A DNA stretch of 11,726 nt from Saprospiraceae bacterium (GCA_025455635.1 JALOMF010000073.1:1-11726); one strand, 5' to 3'. Shown: positions 1-7,298, counted from the first letter of the stretch. The notes: generated by a model from the letters alone, not told the origin. Made by a program: numbers and translations.

Positions 1-504
1 AACAACGTCGTTGACTGGATTTTCGTGGAGCTTCGGACCGGCACTTCAGGGGCCACCACGGTTGTGGCCTCCAAGTCTGGCCTTCTGAAGAACGACGGGA
101 CGGTCATCAACCCTGACGGCACGCCGTTCTCCTTCTCAGGGGTGGCCGCCGGGAACTACTTCGTGGCCATCAAGCACCGCAACCATGTAGGCTTCATGAC
201 GGACGGCACCGTGGCATTGCCGACGGCCAGCCTGCTGAACCTGACGGACGGGTCTGTGACCTTGTATGAGCCTAATCACGCGGCCCTGAACGAGATAGCA
301 CCGGGCGTGTTCGCCATGTGGACGGGGGATGCCAACGTTGACACCACCATAGACGGTGGCGACGTCACTTTGGCGAGGTCCCTAAGTGGTTCCATCGTTG
401 ACGAGTACCACCAAGCGGACGTGAACCTTGACGGTTCTGTGGACGGCGGTGACGTAACCACTATCCGACTTAACAGCGGTCTTATCGGGCAGCAAATTGA
501 TTAA
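1..504 (+). CDS. C-terminal fragment of a secreted protein ending in a dockerin-like module (5' truncated by window)
   Basis: The reading frame is open from base 1, so the gene starts outside the window; the GTG at 25 is an internal valine codon, not a start. The visible 167 residues are a beta-rich segment (residues 1 to about 105) followed by two calcium-loop repeats: DANVDTTIDGGD at about 111-122 and DVNLDGSVDGGD at about 143-154. Both have Asp/Asn at loop positions 1, 3, 5, 9 and 12, as in type I dockerin or EF-hand loops. The protein stops at GQQID, exactly like the metalloprotease at 2030-5785, with which it shares about 86% identity over this whole segment. It carries no T9SS sorting tail. 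The function of the missing N-terminal part cannot be known from here; the shared module suggests another large exported enzyme or adhesin. Its third positions look more GC-rich than the paralogous copy. Confidence 0.88.
   Translation, partial: NNVVDWIFVELRTGTSGATTVVASKSGLLKNDGTVINPDGTPFSFSGVAAGNYFVAIKHRNHVGFMTDGTVALPTASLLNLTDGSVTLYEPNHAALNEIAPGVFAMWTGDANVDTTIDGGDVTLARSLSGSIVDEYHQADVNLDGSVDGGDVTTIRLNSGLIGQQID
1..504 (+). repeat. Duplicated C-terminal module, copy 1 (pairs with 5282-5785)
   Basis: This segment aligns without gaps to 5282-5785; both are 504 nt including the stop codon. By eye 24 of 167 residues differ. In the first 20 codons 12 codons differ but only two change the residue, which points to an old duplication held by purifying selection. 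The upstream extent of the duplication in copy 1 lies outside the window. Confidence 0.9.
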
Positions 505-515
505 TCGAATAATAC

Positions 516-547
516 ATGGGATGGAGGTACATGTACCTCCATCCCAT
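516..547. repeat. Perfect 32-bp palindrome between the dockerin-ended gene and the T9SS-sorted gene
   Basis: The left half ATGGGATGGAGGTACA is the exact reverse complement of the right half TGTACCTCCATCCCAT, with no spacer. It begins 12 bp after the stop of the upstream gene. As RNA it would form a very stable hairpin with a small loop. No T-run follows on the plus strand (the next bases are A-rich), so it is not a classical intrinsic terminator. It could be a U-tract-independent terminator or 3' stabiliser of the upstream mRNA, a binding site for a dimeric protein, or a translation-control hairpin for the gene that starts at 567. Confidence 0.85.
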
Positions 548-566
548 ATCAAATAAAAAAAATGAG

Positions 567-1682
567 ATGAAAAAAAGAATCCTTAGCCTTATGACAGTGA
601 TGACATTGGCCCTAAAGCTGATGTCCCAGGTGTATTACATCGAGTTCTCTGACCCAGCTGTCGTGGGCTCCGACCTGACCTGGACGGTCAGTATAGCCGC
701 ATCTTCAAGCAGCTTCGTCATGGCAGCGGGCAACATCCGCTACAACTTCAACAATACCTACATGAGCACCACGTCTGCGCCCGTGTTCAATGTGACAGGC
801 CCTGGCCTCCAATTGGATAATACCGGCTTTCTTGGCACAGCACCTAACAGATACGTCAACCTAGCGTTCAGCCCCACGGGGGGCAACCTTACGATAACCA
901 CCACCCCGTTCACGATAGGTACGGTATCGCATGCACTGGTGGGGTCCCCACCTTCTGGCACGACTGCGAACGTCCGCATCAGGGCATTTGGCGTTGTTCC
1001 CGCTGGCTACACCAACCCTCCCCCAACAGCCTCAGCCACCAACACCACCAGGATATTCACCACTGGCGGTTTGTTGATAACCCCTCCGGGCACACCGGTG
1101 AACGGGGTGGAGTCTTTCCCCTTGACAGCACTGCCCGTCGAACTGGCCGAGTTCACGGCCACGGCCAAGGGCAGCTACAACCAGCTGAGGTGGATGACGG
1201 AAACGGAGCTGAACAGCGAGCACCACATCGTGGAGCGCTCCGCCGACGGCATCGAGAACTGGCAGGAGATAGGCAGGAAGCAAGCGGCCGGCACCACGCA
1301 GGTGAAGCAGGAGTACGGCTTGGAGGACAAGCAGCCGCTGCCACTGGGCTACTACCGCCTGAAGCTGGTGGACTTTGACGGCAAGTACGAGCACTCCAAG
1401 GTGGTGAGCGTGAAGCGGGATGCGGACGGCTTCGCCGTGACCGGGATGTTCCCCGTCCCATCCGACCGGAAGGTCAACCTGCTGGTGACGCTGCCGGAGG
1501 CCGCCGAGCTGAAGGTGACGGTGACTGACATGGTGGGCCGGGTGGTACAGCTGTCGGAGTACGATGCCATCAAGGGCACCAATACCTTGGACATTGACAT
1601 GGAGAACTTTGCCGCAGGCACCTACTTCGTCAAGCTTGACAACGGCTTGAAGCAGCTGACCGAGCGCATCGTGAAGCAGTAA
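567..1682 (+). CDS. Exported protein with possible cohesin-like N-domain and T9SS type A C-terminal sorting domain
   Basis: A 371-residue protein. I chose ATG 567 because it gives a proper signal peptide (MKKRILSLMTVMTLALKLMS, basic start then hydrophobic core); the upstream in-frame ATGs at 516 and 531 lie inside the palindrome. Residues about 22-150 are a beta-rich domain (YYIEFSDPAVVGSDLTWTVS, later NIRYNFN and an FTIGTVSHALVG strand) whose strand pattern resembles cohesin-type domains; this is a weak, by-eye call. Residues about 189-284 form the widespread Bacteroidota domain opening LPVELAEFTA and containing IVERSADGIENWQEIG. Residues about 291-371 match T9SS type A sorting domains: FPVPSDRKVNLLV, VTDMVGRVV, and the end AAGTYFVKLDNG...ERIVKQ. 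Known for the family: such tails direct export through the T9SS and attachment to, or release from, the outer surface. The start is preceded by A-rich sequence rather than a Shine-Dalgarno. The gene follows the dockerin-ended gene by 62 bp. Confidence 0.88.
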   Translation: MKKRILSLMTVMTLALKLMSQVYYIEFSDPAVVGSDLTWTVSIAASSSSFVMAAGNIRYNFNNTYMSTTSAPVFNVTGPGLQLDNTGFLGTAPNRYVNLAFSPTGGNLTITTTPFTIGTVSHALVGSPPSGTTANVRIRAFGVVPAGYTNPPPTASATNTTRIFTTGGLLITPPGTPVNGVESFPLTALPVELAEFTATAKGSYNQLRWMTETELNSEHHIVERSADGIENWQEIGRKQAAGTTQVKQEYGLEDKQPLPLGYYRLKLVDFDGKYEHSKVVSVKRDADGFAVTGMFPVPSDRKVNLLVTLPEAAELKVTVTDMVGRVVQLSEYDAIKGTNTLDIDMENFAAGTYFVKLDNGLKQLTERIVKQ

Positions 1683-1698
1683 GCGTTTCGATAACATT

Positions 1699-1745
1699 AA
1701 AAGCCCTTGGTACAGAAAAATGCCAAGGGCTTTTCTGTTTTTTTT
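1699..1745 (+). terminator. Rho-independent terminator after the T9SS-sorted gene
   Basis: A perfect 12-bp stem (AAAAGCCCTTGG at 1699-1710 with CCAAGGGCTTTT at 1723-1734) has a 12-nt loop and is followed by an eight-base T-run at 1738-1745. It lies 16 bp after the stop codon at 1682, as expected for an intrinsic terminator of this gene. Confidence 0.92.
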
Positions 1746-1809
1746 CACTTTTGCAATGAGCGACTGAGTTGACAATGACTAATTTAGCGCCTTTTGATTG
1801 ATGGATTGA

Positions 1810-1823
1810 AACTTGTTCAAGTT
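1810..1823. repeat. Short inverted repeat AACTTG-TT-CAAGTT
   Basis: Two perfect 6-bp arms are separated by TT, about 50 bp upstream of the promoter-like TATATTTG. The size and spacing would fit a dimeric regulator site, but in AT-rich DNA a repeat this short may be chance. Confidence 0.3.
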
Positions 1824-1849
1824 GACTTTCTTTGTGATTTGGCAACCAG

Positions 1850-1880
1850 TTTTCCTAAAAGGCATTTCCTTATATATTTG
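1850..1880 (+). promoter_or_regulatory. Possible Bacteroidota-type promoter for the metalloprotease
   Basis: TATATTTG at 1873-1880 fits the Bacteroidota -7 consensus TAnnTTTG. A TTTT at 1850-1853, 19 bp upstream, is one base off the -33 TTTG element. Transcription from here would give a leader of roughly 140 nt before ATG 2030. A weaker candidate, TATACTTG at 2004-2011, lies closer to the gene. Confidence 0.35.
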
Positions 1881-2017
1881 ATATACAAGTACCTAAAGTG
1901 ATTGCAATAGATATCCGCCAACTTGAAAACTCACAGTATGTTCGCTATGCTCCATTTTTTTGTAAATCAAAATTGAGCCAAAACTTTATCTAAATTTCAT
2001 CTTTATACTTGTCAAGT

Positions 2018-2024
2018 AGAGAGG
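2018..2024 (+). promoter_or_regulatory. Ribosome binding site deciding the metalloprotease start
   Basis: AGAGAGG lies 5 nt before ATG 2030. This spacing favours 2030 over the in-frame TTG at 2009 and over the later ATG at 2066. Such a clear purine-rich site is notable because the other genes in the window have weak or no Shine-Dalgarno sequences. Confidence 0.65.
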
Positions 2025-2029
2025 CTTTT

Positions 2030-5000
2030 ATGATACGTTTCTTTAAACAGCACAATTTTTTTGCCATGCTACTAAATAGAACAGCGTTAACTACCACTGT
2101 TTTCATTGCCTTTTGCTTTTTTATGGTACAAGGGCAGTCAGCCAACCCTTGGAAATTTATTTCCAATGCGAGTCTTTCTACCAAAAGTAAGAATAGGCAG
2201 ATTACCCCAAAGCAATACTTGACTGCATCTTTGGATGTAAATGCAATGAAAGACATGCTGGCTAAGTCGCCGCTTTGGCAAACAGAAGCTGCAGAAAATA
2301 GTGTAAATATCATTGTGCTTCCCATGCCAGATGGCAGTTTCCAGCGCTTTCGCATTCTAGAGGCTCCTGTTATGCACCCCGACCTCCAGGCCCAGTTCCC
2401 CGACATTAGGTCTTATGCGGGCATTGGTATTGAAGACCCCGCTGCCTACTTCCGTGGGGATTTTACCCTGCGGGGCTTCCATGGGATGATACGCAGCCCC
2501 GAACACAGCACGGTCTTCATTGACCCCTTTTCTACGGAAGATTTGGTCAACTACCAGGTATATTACCGCAAGGACTCCCAAAAAACAGAACCATGGACTT
2601 GCCACTTCGAAGAAATATCGCATGAATACAAGCCAGTAACTTTTGACCCAGCCAAGATGGCGGGAGATTGTGTTTTGCGTAATTATAGCCTAGCTTTGGC
2701 TTGTACCGGAGAGTACGCTACTTTTCATGGCGGTACTGTACCCTTGGTTGTTTCTGCTTTCAACACGACTATGACGAGGGTGAATGGGGTTTTTGAAAAA
2801 GAAGCTTCCGTCCACATGACCCTTGTAGCTAACAATAATAATCTTATATTTTTAGATCCTGTTACAGACGGTTATACGAATTCAAGTGGAAGTACGATGT
2901 TGGCCGAAAACCAAACCAAATGCGATGCAGTCATTGGCAATGCCAATTATGATATTGGGCACGTATTCTCGACTGGCGGGGGCGGTATTGCAGGTTTGGG
3001 CGTAGTGTGCTTAACTGGGAACAAGGCACGTGGCGTCACAGGGAGCGGAGCGCCAATAGGTGATGCTTTCGACATTGATTATGTGGCCCATGAGATGGGG
3101 CACCAATTTAATGCCAACCATACGCAATGCAATGCCTGCCAGCGCAACAATGCTACCTCGATGGAACCTGGAAGCGCCAGCACTATCATGGGTTATGCAG
3201 GTATTTGTACTCCCAATGTCCAGAACAACTCCGACGATTATTTCCATGCTATCAGCCTACAGGAAATCGCAACGTTGGTGACGGGAAGCGCCAACGCTTG
3301 CTCGTCCAATAGCTCCATTAATACTGCGCCAACGGCCAATGCAGGGCCTGATTATGTGATTCCGAGGTCAACCCCATTCATTCTGACGGGGGTAGGTAGT
3401 GACCCAAACAGCGACCCAATTACCTATACTTGGGAACAAATGAATAATGTTACTGCAACAGTCACTATGCCACCTGCATCCACCAATACCGCAGGCCCCA
3501 TGTTCCGTTCTTTCAAAGGTACTGCCTCACCTATCCGCTACCTCCCTCGTTTGCAGGATGTCGTGAACAACGTTAGCCCGACTTGGGAAGTGTTGAACAG
3601 CGTGGCCCGTACTTTGAACTTTAGGCTTACGGTGCGAGACAATCGCATGGGCGGTGGCTGTACGGCAGAAGACAATATGGTAGTGACCGTCAGTGGAACG
3701 GCGGGGCCATTCCTAGTCACTTCGCCCAATACGGCGGTGAGTTGGGCCGGTGGTTCCCTCCAAACCATTACCTGGGATGTGGCAAGTACCAATATCGCCC
3801 CTGTCAACTGTGCAAATGTGGACGTGCTCATGTCCGTGGACGGTGGTTTGACCTACCCCTTCACCTTATTGGTTGCAACCCCTAATGATGGCTCCCAAGT
3901 CGCTGCCATTCCAAACGTAGCGACTACGCAGGCCCGCATCATGGTTAGGGCCAATGGCAATATTTTCTACGATATTTCCAATGCGAATTTTACCATCACC
4001 ACTGGGGCAAGCAATTTCAGCATTACTTCCAGCCCACATGGTCAGACGGTTTGTAAGCCAACAAGTGCGGTCTATAACCTCACGCTAGGCTCAATTGGCG
4101 GGTTCAGTGGCAGTGTCAACCTAAGCGCCACAGACTTGCCAGCTGGTGCTGTCGCAACGTTCAGCACAAACCCCGTCGCTGTGCCCGGCAGTACAACGCT
4201 AACCATTCTGACCACCAATGCTGCAACTGGGAGTTTCAACCCCGTTGTGACAGGTGCTAGCGGGGCATTGACCATCAATCGGAATATAGCCCTGACCGTC
4301 AATGGCTTACCAAGTGCGCCAGCGCTCACTGCGCCGTCCAACAATGCTTTGAACGTAACGACGACGCCAACCTTGACTTGGGGAACCTCAGCCAGTGCAA
4401 GCACTTACCAAATACAAGTATCAACAAGCAGCAGCTTCCAAAGCACGGTCATTGATGCATCACTTACAACTACAAGTTTTACTGTTTCAAGCTCCTTGAA
4501 TGGAGCTACGACCTATTTTTGGAGGGTTCGGGCAAGTAATTCGTGTGGGCTTGGGGCTTGGTCATCAGTTTTTAGCTTCGCCACTGGCTGCTCACAAACG
4601 ACGGCAAGTACCAATGTGCCAGTTACGATTTCAGCATCGGGTACCCCAACCGTCACCTCCACCCTTACCCTAAGCGGTGTGAACGGCAATATCATTGGGT
4701 TCAGGGTGAAAGATTTGAATGTTCACCATAGCTGGGTAGGAGATTTAAGAGCAACTTTGAAATCGCCGGGCAATGTGGATTATGTCTTGTTCGACCAACC
4801 AGGCACAACAACACCAGGGGGCAACGGATGTTCCATGAATCATTTGTTGGTCACATTTGACAACAATGCCGCCCAAACTGCCGCTCAACTTGAGAGCACT
4901 TGCAATTCCTCTACATTGCCAACACCTCCTCCACACGCAATAAATGGCACCTACCAGCCATTGACTTCATTTGCTGGATTGAACGGCACCTCTCCCAATG

Positions 5001-5785
5001 GAACCTGGACATTAACTATCAATGACCTTGTCGGTGGTGACGGCGGGTCGCTCCAAACGTGGAGCTTGGAGATTATTACGGATTGCAATGTGAGTGTTCA
5101 GTCCAAAGTATTCCTCGCCAACCAATCGAACGGAACGATGGATGACTACCTCCGGCAGCTACAAGTGATTCCGTTGAACGACCCTTATGCTAATGCTGCT
5201 TTGCCCTACGATGACAGCGGTAACTTCACTTTTGTTCCTGCTGGGCAAACGGCAACAACTACGCAAACCGTCCTAGACAACAACAATGTGGTTGACTGGG
5301 TTTTCGTGGAACTCAGGACGGGCACACCCGGTGCCACTACCGTGGCGGCCTCCAAGTCTGCCCTTTTGAAGAACGATGGAACCCTCATCAACCCCAACGG
5401 CACACCCTTCTCATTCGTGGGGGTCACTGCCGGGAACTACTACGTGGCCATTAAGCACCGTAACCACTCTGGCTTTATGACAGCCAATACGGTAGCTTTG
5501 CCGACTGCCAGCCTTTTGAACCTCACCAATGGAACGGTGACTTTCTACGAGCCTAATCATGCCGCACTGAACGAGGTTGCTCCGGGAGTATTTGTCATGT
5601 GGACGGGTGATGCGAACGTTGACACATCCATTGACGGTGGTGATGTCACGCTGGCTAGGACCTTGAGCGGTGCTGTAGTGGACGAATACCACCAGGCTGA
5701 CGTGAACCTGGACGGTTCGGTGGACGGTGGTGATGTGACCGCTATCCGGCTCAATAGCGGTAGCGTCGGTCAGCAGATTGATTGA
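2030..5785 (+). CDS. Secreted multidomain reprolysin-like zinc metalloprotease with P-domain and C-terminal dockerin-like module
   Basis: A 1251-residue protein. The N-terminus has a signal peptide ending near residue 37 (core TTTVFIAFCFFMV). Residues about 40-220 look like a propeptide. The catalytic domain covers about 225-420, with zinc site HEMGHQFNANH (His354, Glu355, His358, His364), then EPGSASTIMGYAGIC with the Met-turn at Met387, and DDYFHAISLQEI, a signature of Bacteroidota reprolysin-like (M12B-related) proteases. Next come a PKD/Ig-like domain (about 430-557), a beta domain opening FLVTSPN (559-658), another beta domain (659-761), an FN3-like domain (762-854) and a proprotein-convertase P-domain (855-1020, with NGTWTLTINDLVGGDGGSL). 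The last roughly 230 residues form a beta-rich module ending in two dockerin-like calcium loops (DANVDTSIDGGD, DVNLDGSVDGGD). It probably degrades extracellular protein. No T9SS tail is visible. Two terminators flank it, so it is likely monocistronic. The Gly normally at the seventh position of the zinc motif is Asn361. The 5' third is AT-richer than the rest. Confidence 0.93.
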   Translation: MIRFFKQHNFFAMLLNRTALTTTVFIAFCFFMVQGQSANPWKFISNASLSTKSKNRQITPKQYLTASLDVNAMKDMLAKSPLWQTEAAENSVNIIVLPMPDGSFQRFRILEAPVMHPDLQAQFPDIRSYAGIGIEDPAAYFRGDFTLRGFHGMIRSPEHSTVFIDPFSTEDLVNYQVYYRKDSQKTEPWTCHFEEISHEYKPVTFDPAKMAGDCVLRNYSLALACTGEYATFHGGTVPLVVSAFNTTMTRVNGVFEKEASVHMTLVANNNNLIFLDPVTDGYTNSSGSTMLAENQTKCDAVIGNANYDIGHVFSTGGGGIAGLGVVCLTGNKARGVTGSGAPIGDAFDIDYVAHEMGHQFNANHTQCNACQRNNATSMEPGSASTIMGYAGICTPNVQNNSDDYFHAISLQEIATLVTGSANACSSNSSINTAPTANAGPDYVIPRSTPFILTGVGSDPNSDPITYTWEQMNNVTATVTMPPASTNTAGPMFRSFKGTASPIRYLPRLQDVVNNVSPTWEVLNSVARTLNFRLTVRDNRMGGGCTAEDNMVVTVSGTAGPFLVTSPNTAVSWAGGSLQTITWDVASTNIAPVNCANVDVLMSVDGGLTYPFTLLVATPNDGSQVAAIPNVATTQARIMVRANGNIFYDISNANFTITTGASNFSITSSPHGQTVCKPTSAVYNLTLGSIGGFSGSVNLSATDLPAGAVATFSTNPVAVPGSTTLTILTTNAATGSFNPVVTGASGALTINRNIALTVNGLPSAPALTAPSNNALNVTTTPTLTWGTSASASTYQIQVSTSSSFQSTVIDASLTTTSFTVSSSLNGATTYFWRVRASNSCGLGAWSSVFSFATGCSQTTASTNVPVTISASGTPTVTSTLTLSGVNGNIIGFRVKDLNVHHSWVGDLRATLKSPGNVDYVLFDQPGTTTPGGNGCSMNHLLVTFDNNAAQTAAQLESTCNSSTLPTPPPHAINGTYQPLTSFAGLNGTSPNGTWTLTINDLVGGDGGSLQTWSLEIITDCNVSVQSKVFLANQSNGTMDDYLRQLQVIPLNDPYANAALPYDDSGNFTFVPAGQTATTTQTVLDNNNVVDWVFVELRTGTPGATTVAASKSALLKNDGTLINPNGTPFSFVGVTAGNYYVAIKHRNHSGFMTANTVALPTASLLNLTNGTVTFYEPNHAALNEVAPGVFVMWTGDANVDTSIDGGDVTLARTLSGAVVDEYHQADVNLDGSVDGGDVTAIRLNSGSVGQQID
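5282..5785 (+). repeat. Duplicated C-terminal module, copy 2 (pairs with 1-504)
   Basis: The final 504 nt of the metalloprotease gene align codon for codon with 1-504. Both copies end in GQQID. The calcium-loop residues are fully conserved between the copies; most differences are conservative swaps such as I/V, S/T and D/N in the beta-rich part. Confidence 0.9.
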
Positions 5786-5904
5786 TTCAACTAGTCAAAG
5801 CAAAATATATTGGAGAGGCTTGCAGAAGGCATTTACCTAGATGAGCCTTGCAATGGCTTGAGAAGACGCACTGCTCACTTCGGGAAATAGCAACTCAAGT
5901 AAAT

Positions 5905-5947
5905 AAACTAGCCCCCACCACTGCGAAGTGGCGGGGGGCTAGTTTTT
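5905..5947. terminator. Bidirectional terminator between convergent genes
   Basis: A long stem-loop: AAACTAGCCCCC (5905-5916) pairs with GGGGGCTAGTTT (5934-5945), and the inner arms CCACT and AGTGG (5918-5922 / 5927-5931) close on a GCGA tetraloop, with a small internal mismatch. T-rich sequence follows on the plus strand, and A-rich sequence before it gives U-rich RNA on the minus strand. It sits between the metalloprotease stop (5785) and the stop of the convergent PorP-like gene (5958), so it can serve both. Confidence 0.9.
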
Positions 5948-5957
5948 ACTTTTTACT

Positions 5958-7058
5958 TCAAAAATACCGGATATGGCTCGCCTTGTCCACCCGCTGATCG
6001 AGATCGTAGCCCAGCATCAGCTCGAAGGAGCCTGTGGAGACAGATTGCAGCTTGCCCAGCGGGTAATCGTACGAGAAGCCGAGGCGAAGACCGTTGCGGA
6101 GGTGGAAGTTCGTCCAAAGGTCGAAGGAGTCGGGGCTGCTCTGCTTGGGGCCATCGGTATTGAAGGCAGCAAAAGCCGAGCGGAAGGAAAGGCCGAGCCA
6201 GAGTTTGCGCTGGAAAAACAGCGAAGCGTCCAGGTCGAAGCTAACGGGCGCACCGATTTCCCGCACGAGGTTGCCCTGCCGGAAGAAATTATTGAAAAGC
6301 CCCACGCTTTTTAGCAAAAAGGATGGGCGGAACACCAAGTCGTCGCCGTTCAGCGGGATGGCGCCGCCTGTGGTCAGGTAGAAATGGCGGTGCACCTTGG
6401 CCCATTTCCGTATCTCCAATCGCTCGGCTGCCGATACCTCGCGGAGCTGGAAATTGGCCAAGTGCGGCATGGAGGCCCCTGCGTAGAAGTTTTGCGTATA
6501 AAAAAACAAGCCAGCGCCAAAGTCGGGCAGCCATAAACTGGGGCTGAGGTCGGCAAAGGCATTGTCCAGCTCTTGCGGCTGCTGGAAGTCGAGCTTTTTC
6601 CAATCGGCCCGCCAGTTCATCATGCCCGCCTGAACGCCCACCGAAAGTGTCCCTTTTCCAAAATTGATGCGGTAGGCATAAATGCCGTTCAGGTAGGTCG
6701 CCTGCCGTGCGCCCGTGCTGCCGTTCACGAGGTTGAAGCCAAGCCCCACCCGCTTTTTGAAGGTGCTGTGAACGGACAGCGTCTGCGTGACAGGGCGCCC
6801 TTCCCAGCCCGATTTGCTTCCTTTTGCTGCCCATTGGTCACGATAGACTGCCACCGCCGAGAGGTATTCCTTGCTGCCAGCGTAGCCGGGGTTGTACACC
6901 AGCGTGTTGAACATGTAGTGTGTGAACTGTGCCTCTTGCTGCGCTTGGGCAGGTGATTGATTTAACCAAAAGAGAACGAGGGCTGCTGCCAACCGAGTAA
7001 GCCAAGCCTTGATGGCCTGTCGCTTTTGCGTGGTCGTGAAATGTAGCGTTCGCATCAT
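5958..7058 (-). CDS. PorP/SprF-family outer-membrane protein
   Basis: A 366-residue protein. ATG 7058 (a second ATG follows at once, 7055) gives a signal peptide with core LAAALVLFWL and cleavage after AQA (about residue 39); the longer open frame up to 7175 adds a non-signal-like extension. The mature start QQEAQFTHYMFNTLVYNPGY is the hallmark of the PorP/SprF family, and the remainder alternates amphipathic strands as expected for an outer-membrane beta-barrel (for example YAGASMPHLAN, LRLGFSYDYPLG, FELMLGYDL). Known for the family: SprF of Flavobacterium is needed for export of the adhesin SprB through the T9SS, and PorP is a T9SS component in Porphyromonas; many Bacteroidota carry numerous paralogues, each thought to work with particular substrates. 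Here it is not next to OmpA or gliding genes. It converges on the dockerin-ended protease gene, so a functional link to that protein is possible but unproven. No clear Shine-Dalgarno is visible. Confidence 0.9.
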   Translation of the reverse strand: MMRTLHFTTTQKRQAIKAWLTRLAAALVLFWLNQSPAQAQQEAQFTHYMFNTLVYNPGYAGSKEYLSAVAVYRDQWAAKGSKSGWEGRPVTQTLSVHSTFKKRVGLGFNLVNGSTGARQATYLNGIYAYRINFGKGTLSVGVQAGMMNWRADWKKLDFQQPQELDNAFADLSPSLWLPDFGAGLFFYTQNFYAGASMPHLANFQLREVSAAERLEIRKWAKVHRHFYLTTGGAIPLNGDDLVFRPSFLLKSVGLFNNFFRQGNLVREIGAPVSFDLDASLFFQRKLWLGLSFRSAFAAFNTDGPKQSSPDSFDLWTNFHLRNGLRLGFSYDYPLGKLQSVSTGSFELMLGYDLDQRVDKASHIRYF

Positions 7059-7298
7059 GAAGCAGCCAGCTATTGTTGGAAAGTGGTTGGGAAATTCGTC
7101 TGTTTCGTACGGGGGGAATTGTGCGCAGTTTTTACAAAAAAAATAAAACAACGCATGGAGCCGAAGCGGACACAAGTTGTTCTGGCCGCATCAGGCAAAA
7201 ATTATGCCTCGCTGCAAACTGAGCTATTTTGGCCTAACTTGAGTAAGTAAAATTGGGAAACATGCGAAAGGCTGTCCGATGCCTACTCCTCGGAGCGA

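Larger units (their letters stand above)
1746..2029. other. AT-rich intergenic region upstream of the metalloprotease
   Basis: No gene is supported here. A 45-codon frame is open at about 1859-1993 but lacks an ATG start, a ribosome site and any recognised motif. The stretch contains a short inverted repeat AACTTG-TT-CAAGTT at 1810-1823, which could be an operator or chance, a promoter-like TATATTTG at 1873-1880, and the ribosome site of the downstream gene at its end. The base composition is clearly more AT-rich than the flanking gene at 567-1682. Confidence 0.6.

Noticed and set aside
25..504. Separate small gene starting at GTG 25
   Set aside because: The frame is open to the window edge, and codons 1-8 match the paralogous segment of the metalloprotease, so this is an internal part of a longer gene.
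1032..1775. 247-residue open frame on the minus strand
   Set aside because: It overlaps the T9SS-sorted gene in antisense and even includes its terminator; the Leu/His/Gln-rich translation has no recognisable feature.
1859..1993. Short open frame (about 45 codons) in the AT-rich intergenic region, possible transposase or gene remnant
   Set aside because: It has no ATG and no ribosome site, and I recognise no motif; the length is ordinary for non-coding DNA.
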